Source: Actinomycetota bacterium (GTDB lineage Bacteria > Actinomycetota > Acidimicrobiia > Acidimicrobiales > Microtrichaceae). Taken from it: a stretch of DNA of 64,000 nucleotides. Positions 26,920 through 36,272 of the stretch are shown here, piece after piece. Position 1 is the first letter of the stretch; the number at the start of each line of letters is the position of its first letter. Under the pieces are notes generated by a model, which saw nothing but the letters and a program-made list of their open reading frames with translations, had not been told where the DNA came from and did not search any database. Both the position numbers and the translations under genes were made by a program. The stretch is taken from the NCBI GenBank assembly GCA_016703525.1, contig JADJBW010000015.1, positions 74,221 through 138,220 of the forward strand, read 5' to 3'.

Positions 26920-27923
26920 CGGGCACGGCCCCGTTGATCTCGGTGGTGATGCCGGCGTACAACGCGGCCGCGTACCTGCCCGCGACGGTACGGTCGGTGC
27001 TGCGTCAGACCTTTCGCGACATCGAGCTGCTGGTGATCGACGACGGGTCGACCGACGACACCGCGGCGGCCGCGCTCGGTGCCGCGCGGGGCGACGCTCG
27101 CCTGCGCGTGATTGCAGCGGGAGTGAATCAGGGCCGATCCGCGGCGCGCAACCTGGGCATCGACGCGGCGCGCGGCGACTGGGTCTACCCGACCGACGCC
27201 GACGATCTGTGGGCGCGCGGGCGTCTCGCCGCGCTGGTGCGTGCGGCGCACCGGTTCCCGCTGGCCACGGCGGTGACCGACGACGTCATGGGGTTCCGGG
27301 TCGACGCGTCGGGCGAGATTCGGCTCGGCCATCGCTATGCGAGCCGAGCGAGTTGGTGGGTCGGCGGCACGCACGTGCTCGAGCGGCGCGGCTGGTACGT
27401 CGATCGCGACTGCCACATGCGCCCGATCATCCGACGCGACTTCCTGACCGCGACGGGTCTGCGGTACCCGGTGGAGATGTCGTCGGGCGAAGACCTGTGC
27501 TTCCTCACCCAGGTGGCGTTCTCGCCGTCGGCCACGTTCACGGTGCGGGTTGCGGAGCCGAACTACTACTACCGGGAAGGCGAATCGACCCGCGCCGCCA
27601 ACATGGCCGAGTCGCGGGTGCGCGGTGCACGTCGGGCGATCGAGGGCACGGGCAGCGCCGAGTTGGCGACGTTGGTCGATACCGTCGGGCGCGGCACCCA
27701 GTGGCGCTTGGCACGCGGCGACGCCCGCTATGCGGCCGCGAGCCGGTCGGGCGAGCGCGACCCGGGGGTCGACGACATCACGCTGAACCCCGACCCGGTG
27801 CGCGGCGTTGGCCAACTCCTTCGCCTGAAGGCGATCGAGGCGGTCGGGCGTGCCGCCGACCATCAGCTGCGGCCCGGCATCGTGCGCGACATCGAGGGTC
27901 AGCTGGCACCGAACGACCGCTGA
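26916..27923 (+). CDS. Family 2 glycosyltransferase
   Basis: GT-A fold enzyme of 335 residues. The N-terminus ISVVMPAYNAAAYLPATVRS, the VIDDGSTDDT motif and the metal-binding DADD near residue 93 fit family GT2. The C-terminal half has SSGEDLCFL, a typical acceptor-side acidic motif. No membrane segment is seen, so the product acts in the cytoplasm, perhaps on a cell-envelope polymer. The GTGA overlap links it to the acyl-CoA ligase gene. Sugar and acceptor are unknown. Confidence 0.85.
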   Translation: MTGTAPLISVVMPAYNAAAYLPATVRSVLRQTFRDIELLVIDDGSTDDTAAAALGAARGDARLRVIAAGVNQGRSAARNLGIDAARGDWVYPTDADDLWARGRLAALVRAAHRFPLATAVTDDVMGFRVDASGEIRLGHRYASRASWWVGGTHVLERRGWYVDRDCHMRPIIRRDFLTATGLRYPVEMSSGEDLCFLTQVAFSPSATFTVRVAEPNYYYREGESTRAANMAESRVRGARRAIEGTGSAELATLVDTVGRGTQWRLARGDARYAAASRSGERDPGVDDITLNPDPVRGVGQLLRLKAIEAVGRAADHQLRPGIVRDIEGQLAPNDR

Positions 27924-28054
27924 CTCGTCGGAGCGGGACGCAGCGGTCCGCAGGAGCGAACCGGTGTTGGGCCCGCCCGCCCGCCCGAACGACCGCTGAC
28001 TCGTCGGCGCGGGACGCAGCGGTCGCCAGGAGTCGAACCGGTGTTGGGCCCGCG
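27909..28054 (+). repeat. Imperfect direct repeat of about 68 bases
   Basis: Copy 1 (27909-27976) covers the last codons and stop of the glycosyltransferase; copy 2 (27985-28054) lies in the intergenic space. Both contain CGAACGACCGCTGACTCGTC and GGTGTTGGGCCCGC with a few substitutions and one indel between. It looks like a tandem duplication of the gene end. Confidence 0.75.
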
Positions 28055-28063
28055 AGTGTGTGG

Positions 28064-28545
28064 CTATTTCGCCTCGGGGCGGACGTCGACCACGAGCGAC
28101 CCGGTCTTGGTCACCCGAACCGGCAGCTGGGTGAGCCCTCGCCGTCGGCGGGGAATGTCCGATCGTCGCACGTCGTCGTGAAGAGCTCGCGTCGTGCGTT
28201 CCACCGCAGGAAGCAGTCCTCCGGCGCTTTGGGCGGACGTGCCACGAACGCGTGCCACCCCGTCCGGGCGTTCCGGCCGTCGTGGCTGATGGCGATCGGG
28301 CGTCGCTGGCCCTTCCCCGACACATCGGAGAACAGGATCGGCCCGTCCTCGGCCACGGAGTCGGCGGCGTCCTCGGCCGAGCCGTAGGTCCACGTGCCGT
28401 CGTTGGCGCCGGTGGCCACGCTGGACTGCTGGCCGGTCGCGGCCCGGAAAACGGCGTACCCGAGTGTGACGATGAATACGAGGCTCACCACGGCGATGAG
28501 CACCGATCGAATCTGGCTGGTCGGATCTCGTCGCTCGATCGGCAC
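28064..28545 (-). CDS. Membrane-anchored Rieske-like protein lacking the cluster ligands (one frame break)
   Basis: About 160 residues with one N-terminal membrane helix (IRSVLIAVVSLVFIVTLGYAV) and an extracytoplasmic domain. The C-terminal part, CFLRWNARRELFTTTCDDR then FPADGEGLTQLPVRVTKTG, has the strand order of a Rieske domain, but the Cys-x-His/Cys-x2-His pairs are missing. The frame breaks near 28131 in a G-run; the other frame gives the natural end VVDVRPEAK. No known function; the Rieske relation is tentative. It is divergent from sucC. Confidence 0.55.
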
Positions 28546-28626
28546 GGCGTTGGCTCCACGGCCCCTCTCGATCGTCGTAGCGACGGGTGCGAGGGTGCCA
28601 GGTTGGGCGGCGGGTAGGTCGGTCCC

Positions 28627-28632
28627 TAGTAT
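28627..28632 (+). promoter_or_regulatory. Candidate -10 element for sucCD
   Basis: TAGTAT lies 68 bases before the sucC ATG. The resulting leader ends in a GTGGAGG ribosome-binding site. Confidence 0.35.
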
Positions 28633-28699
28633 CGCCCGTCGAGCCCGGCCCGCTCACCTCGGCCGCCGGGCAGCCAGTCATCGAGGGTGGAGGCTCCGG

Positions 28700-29844
28700 A
28701 TGGACCTGTTCGAGTATCAGGGCAAGCAGTTCTTCGCGCAGTACGGCATTCCCGGTCTCCGACGGAGCGCCCACCGACGACGTCGACGAGGCGGTGGAGA
28801 TCGCCGATCGCGTCGGCTACCCGGTCGTGATCAAGGCGCAGGTGCACGTGGGTGGCCGCGGCAAGGCCGGCGGCGTGAAGCTCGCCAACAACGCCGACGA
28901 GGCACGCGAGCACGCCTCGAACATCCTCGGGCTCGACATCAAGGGCCACATCGTCAAGGTCATCTGGATCGAGGTCGCCTCCGACATCGCCGAGGAGTAC
29001 TACGCCAGCTTCACGCTCGACCGGGGCCAAGAAGCACCTGGGCATGCTGTCGGCCGAGGGCGGCGTCGAGATCGAGGCCGTCGCCGAGGAGAACCCCGAC
29101 GCCATTGCCAAGATCTGGATCGACCCGGTCGACGGGCTCGATGAGGCCACGGCCCGGGCGTGGGTCGAGTCGGCGACGCTGAACCCGGCCGCGACCGACG
29201 GCGCCGTCGACATCCTGTTGAAGCTCTACCGGGCCTACACCGAGGGCGACGCCGATCTCACCGAGATCAACCCGCTGATCCTCAAGCCGACCGGCGAGGT
29301 CCACGCACTCGACGCGAAGGTCACCCTCGACGGCAACGCAACCTTCCGCCACGCCGACTACGAGGCGTACGAGGCCACGCAGAACCGCGACGAGCGCGAG
29401 CAGGCGGCGCACGACAAGGGCCTGCAGTACGTGGGTCTCGACGGGTCCGTCGGCGTGATCGCCAACGGTGCCGGTTTGGCGATGTCGACGCTCGACGTGG
29501 TGAAGCAGGCCGGCGGCGAGGCCGCCAACTTCCTCGACATCGGCGGCGGCGCGAACGCGGATGTGATGGCGGGGGCGCTCGAGGTCATCAACAACGACCC
29601 TCGCGTGAAGTCGATCTTCATCAACATCTTCGGTGGCATCACCCGCGGCGAAGAGGTCGCCAACGGCATCATCACCGCGCTGGGGCGAGTGCAGATCGAC
29701 GCACCGATCGTCATCCGCCTCGACGGCACCAACGCCGACGAGGGTCGCCAGATTCTCGAACCGCATCTGGGCGACTCGCTGCAGATGGCGCCGACCATGT
29801 TGGGTGCGGCCGCGAAGGCCGTCGAGCTGGCCTCGGCCCGCTGA
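28700..29844 (+). CDS. sucC: Succinyl-CoA synthetase subunit beta (two frame breaks)
   Basis: The beta subunit holds the ATP-grasp domain that interconverts succinyl-CoA and succinate in the TCA cycle. MDLFEYQGKQFFAQYGIP is the standard N-terminus; VIKAQVHVGGRGKAGGVKLA, LTEINPLIL, GLAMSTLDVVKQAGGEAANF and NIFGGITRGEEVANGI are conserved. One extra G near 28757 and one near 29022 shift the frame. In both cases removing it restores the expected residues (PVSDGAPTD and RAKKHLGML). Joined length is about 380 residues. The enzyme is normally needed, so these look like sequencing errors. Confidence 0.95.
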
Positions 29845-29871
29845 GCGAACGACCTACGAGGAGACAGAGCA

Positions 29872-30766
29872 ATGTCCATCTTCATCGATGAAACCACCAA
29901 GGTCGTCTACCAGGGCCTGACCGGTAGCCAGGGCCGCTATTACGGCCTGCTCAACCGCGACTACGGCACCCAGGTCGTTGCCGGCACCAGCCCCAAGAAG
30001 GCGGGCACCGACGTCGACGGCATCCCCGTCTTCGCCACGGTCGGCGACGCGGTCGCCGCGACCGGCGCCACGGCATCGTGCATCTTCATCCCGCCCCGGG
30101 GTGAAGGGTGCGGTGATGGAGGCAGCGGAGGCCGGCATCGAGTTCATCGTGGTCATCACCGAGGGTGTGCCGGCTCACGACGAGGCCTGGTTCTTCAACA
30201 AGCTCAAGCGTGACTTCCCGGGCGTGCAACTGCTCGGCCCGAACTGCCCCGGCATCATTAGCCCCGGCAAGGCCAACATCGGCATCACCGCCGGTCACAT
30301 CGCCAAGCCGGCGGTTCCCGGCGAGAAGAACGTCGGCATCGTGAGCCGCTCGGGCACCCTGACCTACCAGGCCCTCTACGAGCTGCAGCAGCAGGGCATC
30401 GGCGTGACCACCTGCGTCGGCATCGGCGGCGACCCGGTTCCCGGCACCACGTTCATCGACTGCCTCTCGGCGTTCGAGGCGGATCCCGAGACGCACGCGA
30501 TCATGATGATCGGCGAGATCGGCGGATCGGCCGAAGAGGAAGCCGCCGAGTTCATCAAGTCGAGCGTCTCCAAGCCGGTGTCGAGCTACATCGCCGGCGT
30601 CACGGCTCCGGCCGGCAAGAAGATGGGCCACGCCGGCGCCATCGTGTCGGGCAATGCCGGCACGGCGCAGGGGAAGATGGACGCGCTGCGGGCCGCCGGG
30701 GTGAAGGTCGGGCTCAACCCGACCGAGGCCGGCGAGCTCATGGTCGAGATCATCCAGGGGCTCTGA
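29872..30766 (+). CDS. sucD: Succinyl-CoA synthetase subunit alpha (one frame break)
   Basis: The alpha subunit binds CoA and carries the phosphohistidine. It starts MSIFIDETTKVVYQGLTGSQG. LLGPNCPGIISPG, VSRSGTLTYQAL, GIGGDPVPGTTFIDCL and the active-site KKMGHAGAIVSGNAGTAQGK follow. Near 30098, in a C/G run, the frame is lost between CIFIPP and GVKGAVMEAAEAG, then continues to the end. Joined length of about 297 residues is normal. It begins 27 bases after sucC with a GAGGAGA ribosome-binding site. Confidence 0.95.
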
Positions 30767-30792
30767 TCCCCGAGGCTCCGGGCCCGGTTGCG

Positions 30793-31944
30793 GTGCTGGA
30801 GTCGCCGATCGTCGTCCGGGCCGTTCGGGCCCGGACAATCATCTGGCTGTTCGTGCTCGCCGCCGTCGCGGCCCGATACGTCGGGCGCAGCGACGGCGAC
30901 TGGGAAGAGATCTTCGACGCGACCGGGCTGTTGTTCGGCGTGCACGGGCCGATTCACCATCTGCCCGGCGGGCTACACCTGTATGCGAGCTACCCCGAGT
31001 TCCAGTTCGGTCCGCTGGCCTTGATCGCCGCGGTTCCGCTGTGGGCGGCCGGGTGGTCGGCCCGCTGGCTGGCGGCGGCGGCGATGCTGGGCATCGGTTG
31101 GGCGAGCCTGGTGCTCATCGATCGCGCCGCCAGCGGGACGGGCAGCGCCGGAACCGATGTCGGCGCGGCCCGGCCCGCTCGCGTTGAGCCGGCGGAGCTG
31201 GGTCGGCTGGTCGGCGGCGTCGTGGCGGCGGTCGCATGGGTGCCGTTGGCGGCCCGGTATCTCCACATCGACGACGCGCTCGCCGTACTCGCGATCGTGG
31301 GTGCGGTGGTGGCGATCCGCTGCGAGCGGGGCGTGCTCGCCGGACTCCTGGTTGGTGCCGCGATCGGCTGCAAGCCGTGGGCCGCTCCGATGATGCCGAT
31401 GCTGGCGGGGTTGCCGCGAACGCAATGGCGGCGAGCCGGTGCGGCTGCGGTCGCAGCGACGGCCGCGGTGTGGCTGCCGTTCCTGATTGCGGCTCCGTCG
31501 ATGGTCCGTGCCGGCTCGCCGCAGGTTGACGTATCGGACGCATCGGTCTTGCGCCTGTTCGGCGTGCCGGGCGGAATCGGGCCGGGGTGGGTGCGGTCGG
31601 TGCAGTTGGTGGTCGCGGGGATGTGCGCAACGGTGGCGGCCACGCGGGGCCGCTGGACGGGTGTCGCTCTGGTCGTGCTCGCTGTGCGCATCCTGGTGGA
31701 CCCCGGCACCTTCGAGTACTACACCTCGGCCCTCGTGGTCGCTGCGCTGGTGTGGGACACGGTGGCCCGGTCGTCGGCGGTGCCGGTGGCGACGGTCTGT
31801 GCCGCGCTCGCGCTCGATCTGGCCGAGGTCGTGGTCGCGTCCGCGACGGCGCGTGCGGTGTTGCGTCTCGGCGCGGTGCTCGGGTTGGTCGGGTGGGTGA
31901 CGTGCGCCCCGATCAGGCGCCCTCGGCCGATCGACTGTCGCTGA
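30793..31944 (+). CDS. Polytopic membrane protein, GT-C glycosyltransferase-like
   Basis: 383 residues with about nine hydrophobic segments. The first loop has a short acidic/aromatic region (GDWEEIFDATGLLFGVHGP) and ends near HLYASYPEFQFGP, as in lipid-linked sugar transferases of the GT-C fold. CKPWAAPMMPML in a later helix parallels the AxKxxP signature of GT87-type proteins. No activity can be assigned. It begins 26 bases after sucD with a GTG, and its 3' end overlaps a convergent GT87-like gene by 32 bases. Confidence 0.65.
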   Translation: MLESPIVVRAVRARTIIWLFVLAAVAARYVGRSDGDWEEIFDATGLLFGVHGPIHHLPGGLHLYASYPEFQFGPLALIAAVPLWAAGWSARWLAAAAMLGIGWASLVLIDRAASGTGSAGTDVGAARPARVEPAELGRLVGGVVAAVAWVPLAARYLHIDDALAVLAIVGAVVAIRCERGVLAGLLVGAAIGCKPWAAPMMPMLAGLPRTQWRRAGAAAVAATAAVWLPFLIAAPSMVRAGSPQVDVSDASVLRLFGVPGGIGPGWVRSVQLVVAGMCATVAATRGRWTGVALVVLAVRILVDPGTFEYYTSALVVAALVWDTVARSSAVPVATVCAALALDLAEVVVASATARAVLRLGAVLGLVGWVTCAPIRRPRPIDCR

Positions 31945-33196
31945 CGGCGTTGGGCGGGGTGTCCTCGTCGCAATCCGCCGCGGCGGAGCGCGGGCGCGCG
32001 ACGGCCCACGCGAGGCCGGCGAGCGTGCCCAGCGCCGTCAACGCGTAGCAGGCGTCGGCGAGTTGTTCGGCGGCGCTGGGGTGGGCGCGAGCGAACTCGT
32101 CGTAGGGCGGGAACCATCGTCGGCCGAACAGCGTGATGGCCGCGACCGTCGCGGCGCCCGCGGCGGGGGGCACGCGCGCCCGCCAGCCCGGATGGGCCGC
32201 CACGGCCGGTACGAGCAGCCACCAGACCCAGTAGTGGGTCCAGGCGATCGGGCCGACCAGCAGCGCCGCGGCAGCCACGGTTGCGACGCCGGCGAGATCA
32301 CCGAACCGCTCGCGGACCCGGGGCGTGATCGCCACGCATCCGGCGACCACGACGAGACTCGCGACGATCCATGCGGCGGTTGCGGCTCCGCCGTTGCCGA
32401 GCACGCGTTCGGCGACGCCGTAGAGCGACTGGTTCGCCGCCTTCGCCCCTTCGCCGATGCCGTGGAGCGCCGTGCCGGGCGCACATACGCCCACGTGGCG
32501 TGAGGCATCGCGATCGCCGACAAGTGTCGCGAGGACAGCGGCGCCGACCGCCGTGGCGAGCGCCCGCCACCGCCTGGTGATGGCGAGGTAGCCGATGAAG
32601 ACGACCGGCACGAGCTTGATCGCCGCGGCGAGTCCGATGAGCGCCCCGAACCATCGTCGGTCCCCGAGCACCACGACGTCGGTTACCACGAGCGCGACGA
32701 GTATCAGGTTGATTTGGCCCAGGCCGAGCGTCGACCAGACCGGCTCCGAGGCGAGCGCGGCGAGCAGCGCAACGAGCGTCAGCGCGGGTCGCTCAGCGTG
32801 GCGTCGGGCCGGGAGCGACGAGCCGACCAACAGCCACAGCGTCCACACCAGGGCCGCGATCGAGACGAGTGTGAAGGGCAGTTCGGCGCCGCTCTCGGAC
32901 CACCACGTGAGGGGTGCAAGCAGGAGCGCAGCGACCGGTGGGTAGAGGAACGGCATCGACTCGACCAGCGGTCCGGAGTCGTACGGCGAGCCGTGGTGGA
33001 TCGCCCGCCATGCACCGCGGTAGTACGCGCCGAAGTCCTGCAGCTCTTGGCGGCGGGTCAGTTCGACGGCGTACGCAACGGCCGCCAGGACGGTGAGCGC
33101 TGCGGCGATGATCCGTCCCGCTCGGCTCGTTGCCAGTGCGCGTATCGCGGCGAGCGTCGCGAGGTTCTTCCGCGATTCGCCGGTCGATGGCCACAC
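31913..33196 (-). CDS. GT87-family (DUF2029) membrane glycosyltransferase
   Basis: About 427 residues with nine to eleven membrane helices. The first extracytoplasmic loop has QDFGAYYRGAWRAI and YPPVAALLLAPLTW; LGLGQINLILVAL and AAIKLVPVVFIGYLA are the strongest DUF2029/GT87 signatures, and NQSLYGVAER follows. Relatives such as PimE transfer mannose from polyprenyl-phosphate-mannose to envelope lipids. The GTG at 33196 is preferred over TTG at 33205 because a TACGTT element ends 7 bases upstream of it. Sugar donor unknown. Confidence 0.8.
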   Translation of the reverse strand: MWPSTGESRKNLATLAAIRALATSRAGRIIAAALTVLAAVAYAVELTRRQELQDFGAYYRGAWRAIHHGSPYDSGPLVESMPFLYPPVAALLLAPLTWWSESGAELPFTLVSIAALVWTLWLLVGSSLPARRHAERPALTLVALLAALASEPVWSTLGLGQINLILVALVVTDVVVLGDRRWFGALIGLAAAIKLVPVVFIGYLAITRRWRALATAVGAAVLATLVGDRDASRHVGVCAPGTALHGIGEGAKAANQSLYGVAERVLGNGGAATAAWIVASLVVVAGCVAITPRVRERFGDLAGVATVAAAALLVGPIAWTHYWVWWLLVPAVAAHPGWRARVPPAAGAATVAAITLFGRRWFPPYDEFARAHPSAAEQLADACYALTALGTLAGLAWAVARPRSAAADCDEDTPPNAVSDSRSAEGA

Positions 33197-33203
33197 CGTC
33201 GGC

Positions 33204-33209
33204 AACGTA
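33204..33209 (-). promoter_or_regulatory. -10-like element before the GT87 gene (leaderless type)
   Basis: On the minus strand TACGTT ends 7 bases before the GTG at 33196. It also overlaps the alternative TTG start, which argues against that start. Confidence 0.4.
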
Positions 33210-33256
33210 GCTGAGCGCGGTACGGGTGGGAATGGTCGAGCGGCGGGCGGCCTGGC

Positions 33257-33262
33257 TAGGTT
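33257..33262 (+). promoter_or_regulatory. -10-like element before purN (leaderless type)
   Basis: TAGGTT ends 7 bases before the GTG start of purN, with no ribosome-binding site. Confidence 0.4.
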
Positions 33263-33269
33263 GCCCCGG

Positions 33270-33845
33270 GTGCGTGTCGCCGTGTTGGCATCCGGAAGCG
33301 GGACCCTGCTCGATTCGATCCTGGCAGCCGAGTTTCCGGTGTCGCTCGTGGTGGTCGATCGGGCGTGCCGGGCCGAGCAGGTCGCAGCAGACCACGGGGT
33401 GGAGTGCGTGCGTCAGGACCGCACCGACTTCTCGCCGTCGTTCGATCGGTCCGCCTTCTCGCTTGAGCTTGCCTCGCTGCTGAGTGCCCGGTCGATAGAG
33501 CTGGTGGCGATGGCGGGCTACGGGACGATCCTCGATGCCGCCATGCACGAGTCGTTTCCGGGTCGCATCATCAACACGCATCCGGCGCTGCTGCCGTCGT
33601 TCCCCGGATGGCATGCAGTCCGTGACGCGTTGGCGTACGGGGTGAAGGTGACCGGCTGCACGATTCACATCGCCACGATCGAAGTGGATGCTGGACCGAT
33701 CCTGGCTCAGGAGGCGGTGCCGGTGCTCGACGACGACGACGAGTCGTAGTTGCATGAACGAATCAAGACCGTGGAGCGACGGCTCTACGTCGACACGCTG
33801 CGTCGCGTGGTCGCGCAGCCGGAGCTCCTAGGAGGCCCACGGTGA
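33270..33845 (+). CDS. purN: Phosphoribosylglycinamide formyltransferase (in-frame TAG)
   Basis: PurN adds a formyl group from 10-formyl-THF to GAR in purine synthesis. RVAVLASGSGTLLDSIL binds phosphate; the catalytic Asn-His-Asp are in IINTHPALLPSFPG and IEVDAGPILAQ. A TAG at 33747 interrupts the frame after DDDES, but the same frame continues LHERIKTVERRLYVDTLRRVV, the usual PurN end, and stops at 33845 in a GTGA overlap with purH. That coupling supports 191 residues as the natural protein. A single substitution, real or an error, is likely. Confidence 0.9.
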
Positions 33846-35362
33846 GAGCGCTACTGAGCGTGTACGACGAGTCGGGGATCGTCGCGTTCGCGACGCGACT
33901 GCACGAGCTCGGGGTCGAGCTGGTGTCGAGCGGGGGCACGGCGCGCGAGCTTGCGGCGGCGGGGTTGCCGGTGGTGGATGTCGCCGAGCACACCGGGTAT
34001 CCGGCGATGCTCGGCCATCGGGTCGTCACGCTGCATCCCAAGGTGCACGGAGGGATCCTCGCCGACCGGTCCGATCCCGAGCACGTGGCCGATCTGGAGC
34101 GCTACGAGATCCCGACGATCGATCTGGTGATCGTCAACCTGTATCCGTTCGGCTCTGATCCGTCGATCGAACTGATCGACATCGGCGGTCCGGCGATGGT
34201 GCGCACAGCGGCGAAGAATCACGCGCATGTCGGTGTCGTGGTCGATCCGGTCGACTACCCGGCGGTCCTCGACGACATCGCGGCGCACGGCGCGTTGTCG
34301 AACGTGCTGCGCCGGCGCCTCGCTCGCACGGCGTTCGCCCACACGGCGGCGTACGACGCGTCGATCGTGGCGTGGTTCGACGAGTCGCCGGACGCCGCGT
34401 CGGGTGAGGCTCCCGTCGCGCCGGTCGAGTTGCCGCCCACGCTGCACGTGACGGCCACCCGCCGGGCAGTGCTGCGGTATGGCGAGAACCCGCATCAGGT
34501 CGGCGCCCGGTACAGCCTGGGCTCGTCGTGTTGGGACGATGCCGTGCTCCACCAGGGCAAGGCGATGTCGTATCTCAACGTCTTCGACGCCGATGCCGCG
34601 TGGCGATTGGTGTGGTCGCTCGGCGACGATCCGGCTGCGGTGGTGATCAAGCACGCGAACCCGTGCGGCGTCGCGGTGGGCGCCGACATCGTTGGGGCGT
34701 ATCGATTGGCGCACGAGTGCGACCCGGTGTCGGCGTACGGCGGCATCGTGGCGCTCAACCGTGCGATGCCGGTGCAGCTCGCGGAGTCGTTGGTCGGCGT
34801 GTTCACGGAGGTGGTGATCGCCCCGGGTTTCGAACCGGGAGCGCTCGAGGTTCTGGCGGCGAAGGAGAACCTTCGGGTGCTCGACACGCGGCCGCCGGGG
34901 GTTGCCCCCGTCGAGGTTCGCATGATCGACGGCGGGCTGCTGGTGCAAACCCCCGACGTGGTGTCGTTCGATCGGGTGTCATGGACGGTGCCGACGCACC
35001 GCTCGCCCAGTGAGGCCGAATGGCGCGACCTCGAACTGGCGTGGCGGGTCGCGGCGCGGGTCACATCGAACACGATCGTTTTGGTGAAGGACGGCCAGGC
35101 GGTGGGCATTGGCGCCGGCCAACAGAACCGGCGCGACGCCGGTCGGCTCGCTGCCGAGAAGGCGGCCGGCCGGGCCGTGGGCGGTGCCTGCGCGTCGGAT
35201 GCGTTCTTCCCGTTCCGCGACGGGCTCGATGTGGCCATCGAGGCGGGCGCCACCGCGGTGATTCAGCCTGGCGGTTCGATTCGCGATGCCGAGGTGATCG
35301 CTGCCGCCGACGAGGCCGGCCTGGCGATGGTGTTCAGCGGGGAGCGCCACTTCCGTCACTGA
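33842..35362 (+). CDS. purH: Bifunctional AICAR formyltransferase / IMP cyclohydrolase
   Basis: PurH carries out the last two steps of IMP synthesis. The N-terminal cyclohydrolase domain begins RALLSVYDESGIVAFATRL and has the HPKVHGGILADR motif. The transformylase domain has KHANPCGVAVG with the catalytic Lys-His, and ends SDAFFPFRDGLDVA then VIQPGGSIRDAEVIAAADEAG. The 506 residues and the open frame are normal. The GTG overlaps the extended purN frame. The 3' end overlaps the convergent transporter gene by 29 bases. Confidence 0.97.
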   Translation: MRALLSVYDESGIVAFATRLHELGVELVSSGGTARELAAAGLPVVDVAEHTGYPAMLGHRVVTLHPKVHGGILADRSDPEHVADLERYEIPTIDLVIVNLYPFGSDPSIELIDIGGPAMVRTAAKNHAHVGVVVDPVDYPAVLDDIAAHGALSNVLRRRLARTAFAHTAAYDASIVAWFDESPDAASGEAPVAPVELPPTLHVTATRRAVLRYGENPHQVGARYSLGSSCWDDAVLHQGKAMSYLNVFDADAAWRLVWSLGDDPAAVVIKHANPCGVAVGADIVGAYRLAHECDPVSAYGGIVALNRAMPVQLAESLVGVFTEVVIAPGFEPGALEVLAAKENLRVLDTRPPGVAPVEVRMIDGGLLVQTPDVVSFDRVSWTVPTHRSPSEAEWRDLELAWRVAARVTSNTIVLVKDGQAVGIGAGQQNRRDAGRLAAEKAAGRAVGGACASDAFFPFRDGLDVAIEAGATAVIQPGGSIRDAEVIAAADEAGLAMVFSGERHFRH

Positions 35363-36272
35363 TCGCGTCGCCGGATGCGAGCGATGCGTCGGCTGGGCGG
35401 CCGGTGGCGAGCCACACTCCGATCAGCGCCACCGTGCCACCGAGTGCAGTCGTCGCTCCGGGCCGTTCACCCAGGAGCGCCCATGCCCCGAGTGTGGCGA
35501 TGACCGGTACGGCGAACAGCCACGCCGCCGCGGCGCTCGCCGTGGTGCGGCGCAACCCGGCGCCCCACGCGGTGTACGCCAGCGCGGACGAGCCGAGCCC
35601 GAGATACACGAGCGCTCCCAGCGACGAGGCGCTCGCGTTCGTCGCGTCGCGCACTGCGCCCGGCAGGAAGGCGGCACCGAAGGGCAGGCTGATCCACCAG
35701 CCCCATGCGGTCACGCTGAGTCCGTCGTAACGATCCACCAGGGGCTTGGAGGCGACCACATAGGTCGCTGCGGCGATCGCGGCGCCGACCAGCCATGCGA
35801 CTGCGGCGTTCAGTCGGAAGCCGCCGCCGTCGGCCAGGCTCACCGGCACGGTGCCCGCCACGGCGAGGCCGATCCCCAGCAGTTTCCGGCGGCCGAGCCG
35901 GTCGTGCAGCGCGACGGCCGCCGCGACCATGCCGAGGACGGGAGCGAGGTTGATCACGAGGCTCGCTGTGGCCGCCGTGGCGTCGCGGGCGCCGAGGTGG
36001 AACATCACCAGGTAGCCGAGGCTTCCCGAGATCGACGTGACGAGCACCAGGGGGAGATCGCGCCGCTTCGGCCTCTGCACGCGCCCGGCCAACGCGGGCA
36101 CGGCGAAGGCTGCCGCGGCGATCGCCGTGCGGCCGGCGAGCACCGAGAACGGGCCGAACCCGCCGCTGGACGTGGAGATCGATCGGGTCGCGATGAACGA
36201 ACCGGCCCACAGCACGGTGGCGGTTGCGAGCGCGGCGGTGCCGGCGAGGCGCTGCCGCGCGGAGGCGGTCAC
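35334..36272 (-). CDS. EamA-family (DMT) transporter
   Basis: 312 residues with ten predicted membrane helices in two EamA repeats. The first repeat starts ATATVLWAGSFIATRSI and the second near AVAWLVGAAIAAATYVVASKP. LLGERPGATTALGGTVALIG is the usual end of the second repeat. Members export amino acids, nucleosides or other metabolites; the cargo is unknown. The GTG start overlaps the HAD hydrolase stop in GTGA, so the two are co-translated. Confidence 0.85.
   Translation of the reverse strand: MTASARQRLAGTAALATATVLWAGSFIATRSISTSSGGFGPFSVLAGRTAIAAAAFAVPALAGRVQRPKRRDLPLVLVTSISGSLGYLVMFHLGARDATAATASLVINLAPVLGMVAAAVALHDRLGRRKLLGIGLAVAGTVPVSLADGGGFRLNAAVAWLVGAAIAAATYVVASKPLVDRYDGLSVTAWGWWISLPFGAAFLPGAVRDATNASASSLGALVYLGLGSSALAYTAWGAGLRRTTASAAAAWLFAVPVIATLGAWALLGERPGATTALGGTVALIGVWLATGRPADASLASGDAISDGSGAPR

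Noticed and set aside
28025..28053. tRNA-like T-arm (GGTTCGACTCC read on the minus strand)
   Set aside because: The flanking arms pair at only three of five positions, the first copy of the repeat lacks the loop, and there is no acceptor or anticodon stem; no tRNA gene can be drawn.
26464..33749. Reassignment of TAG to an amino acid
   Set aside because: TAG is the natural stop of several intact genes (rpsD, truA, acpS), so the two in-frame TAG codons are better explained as base changes.
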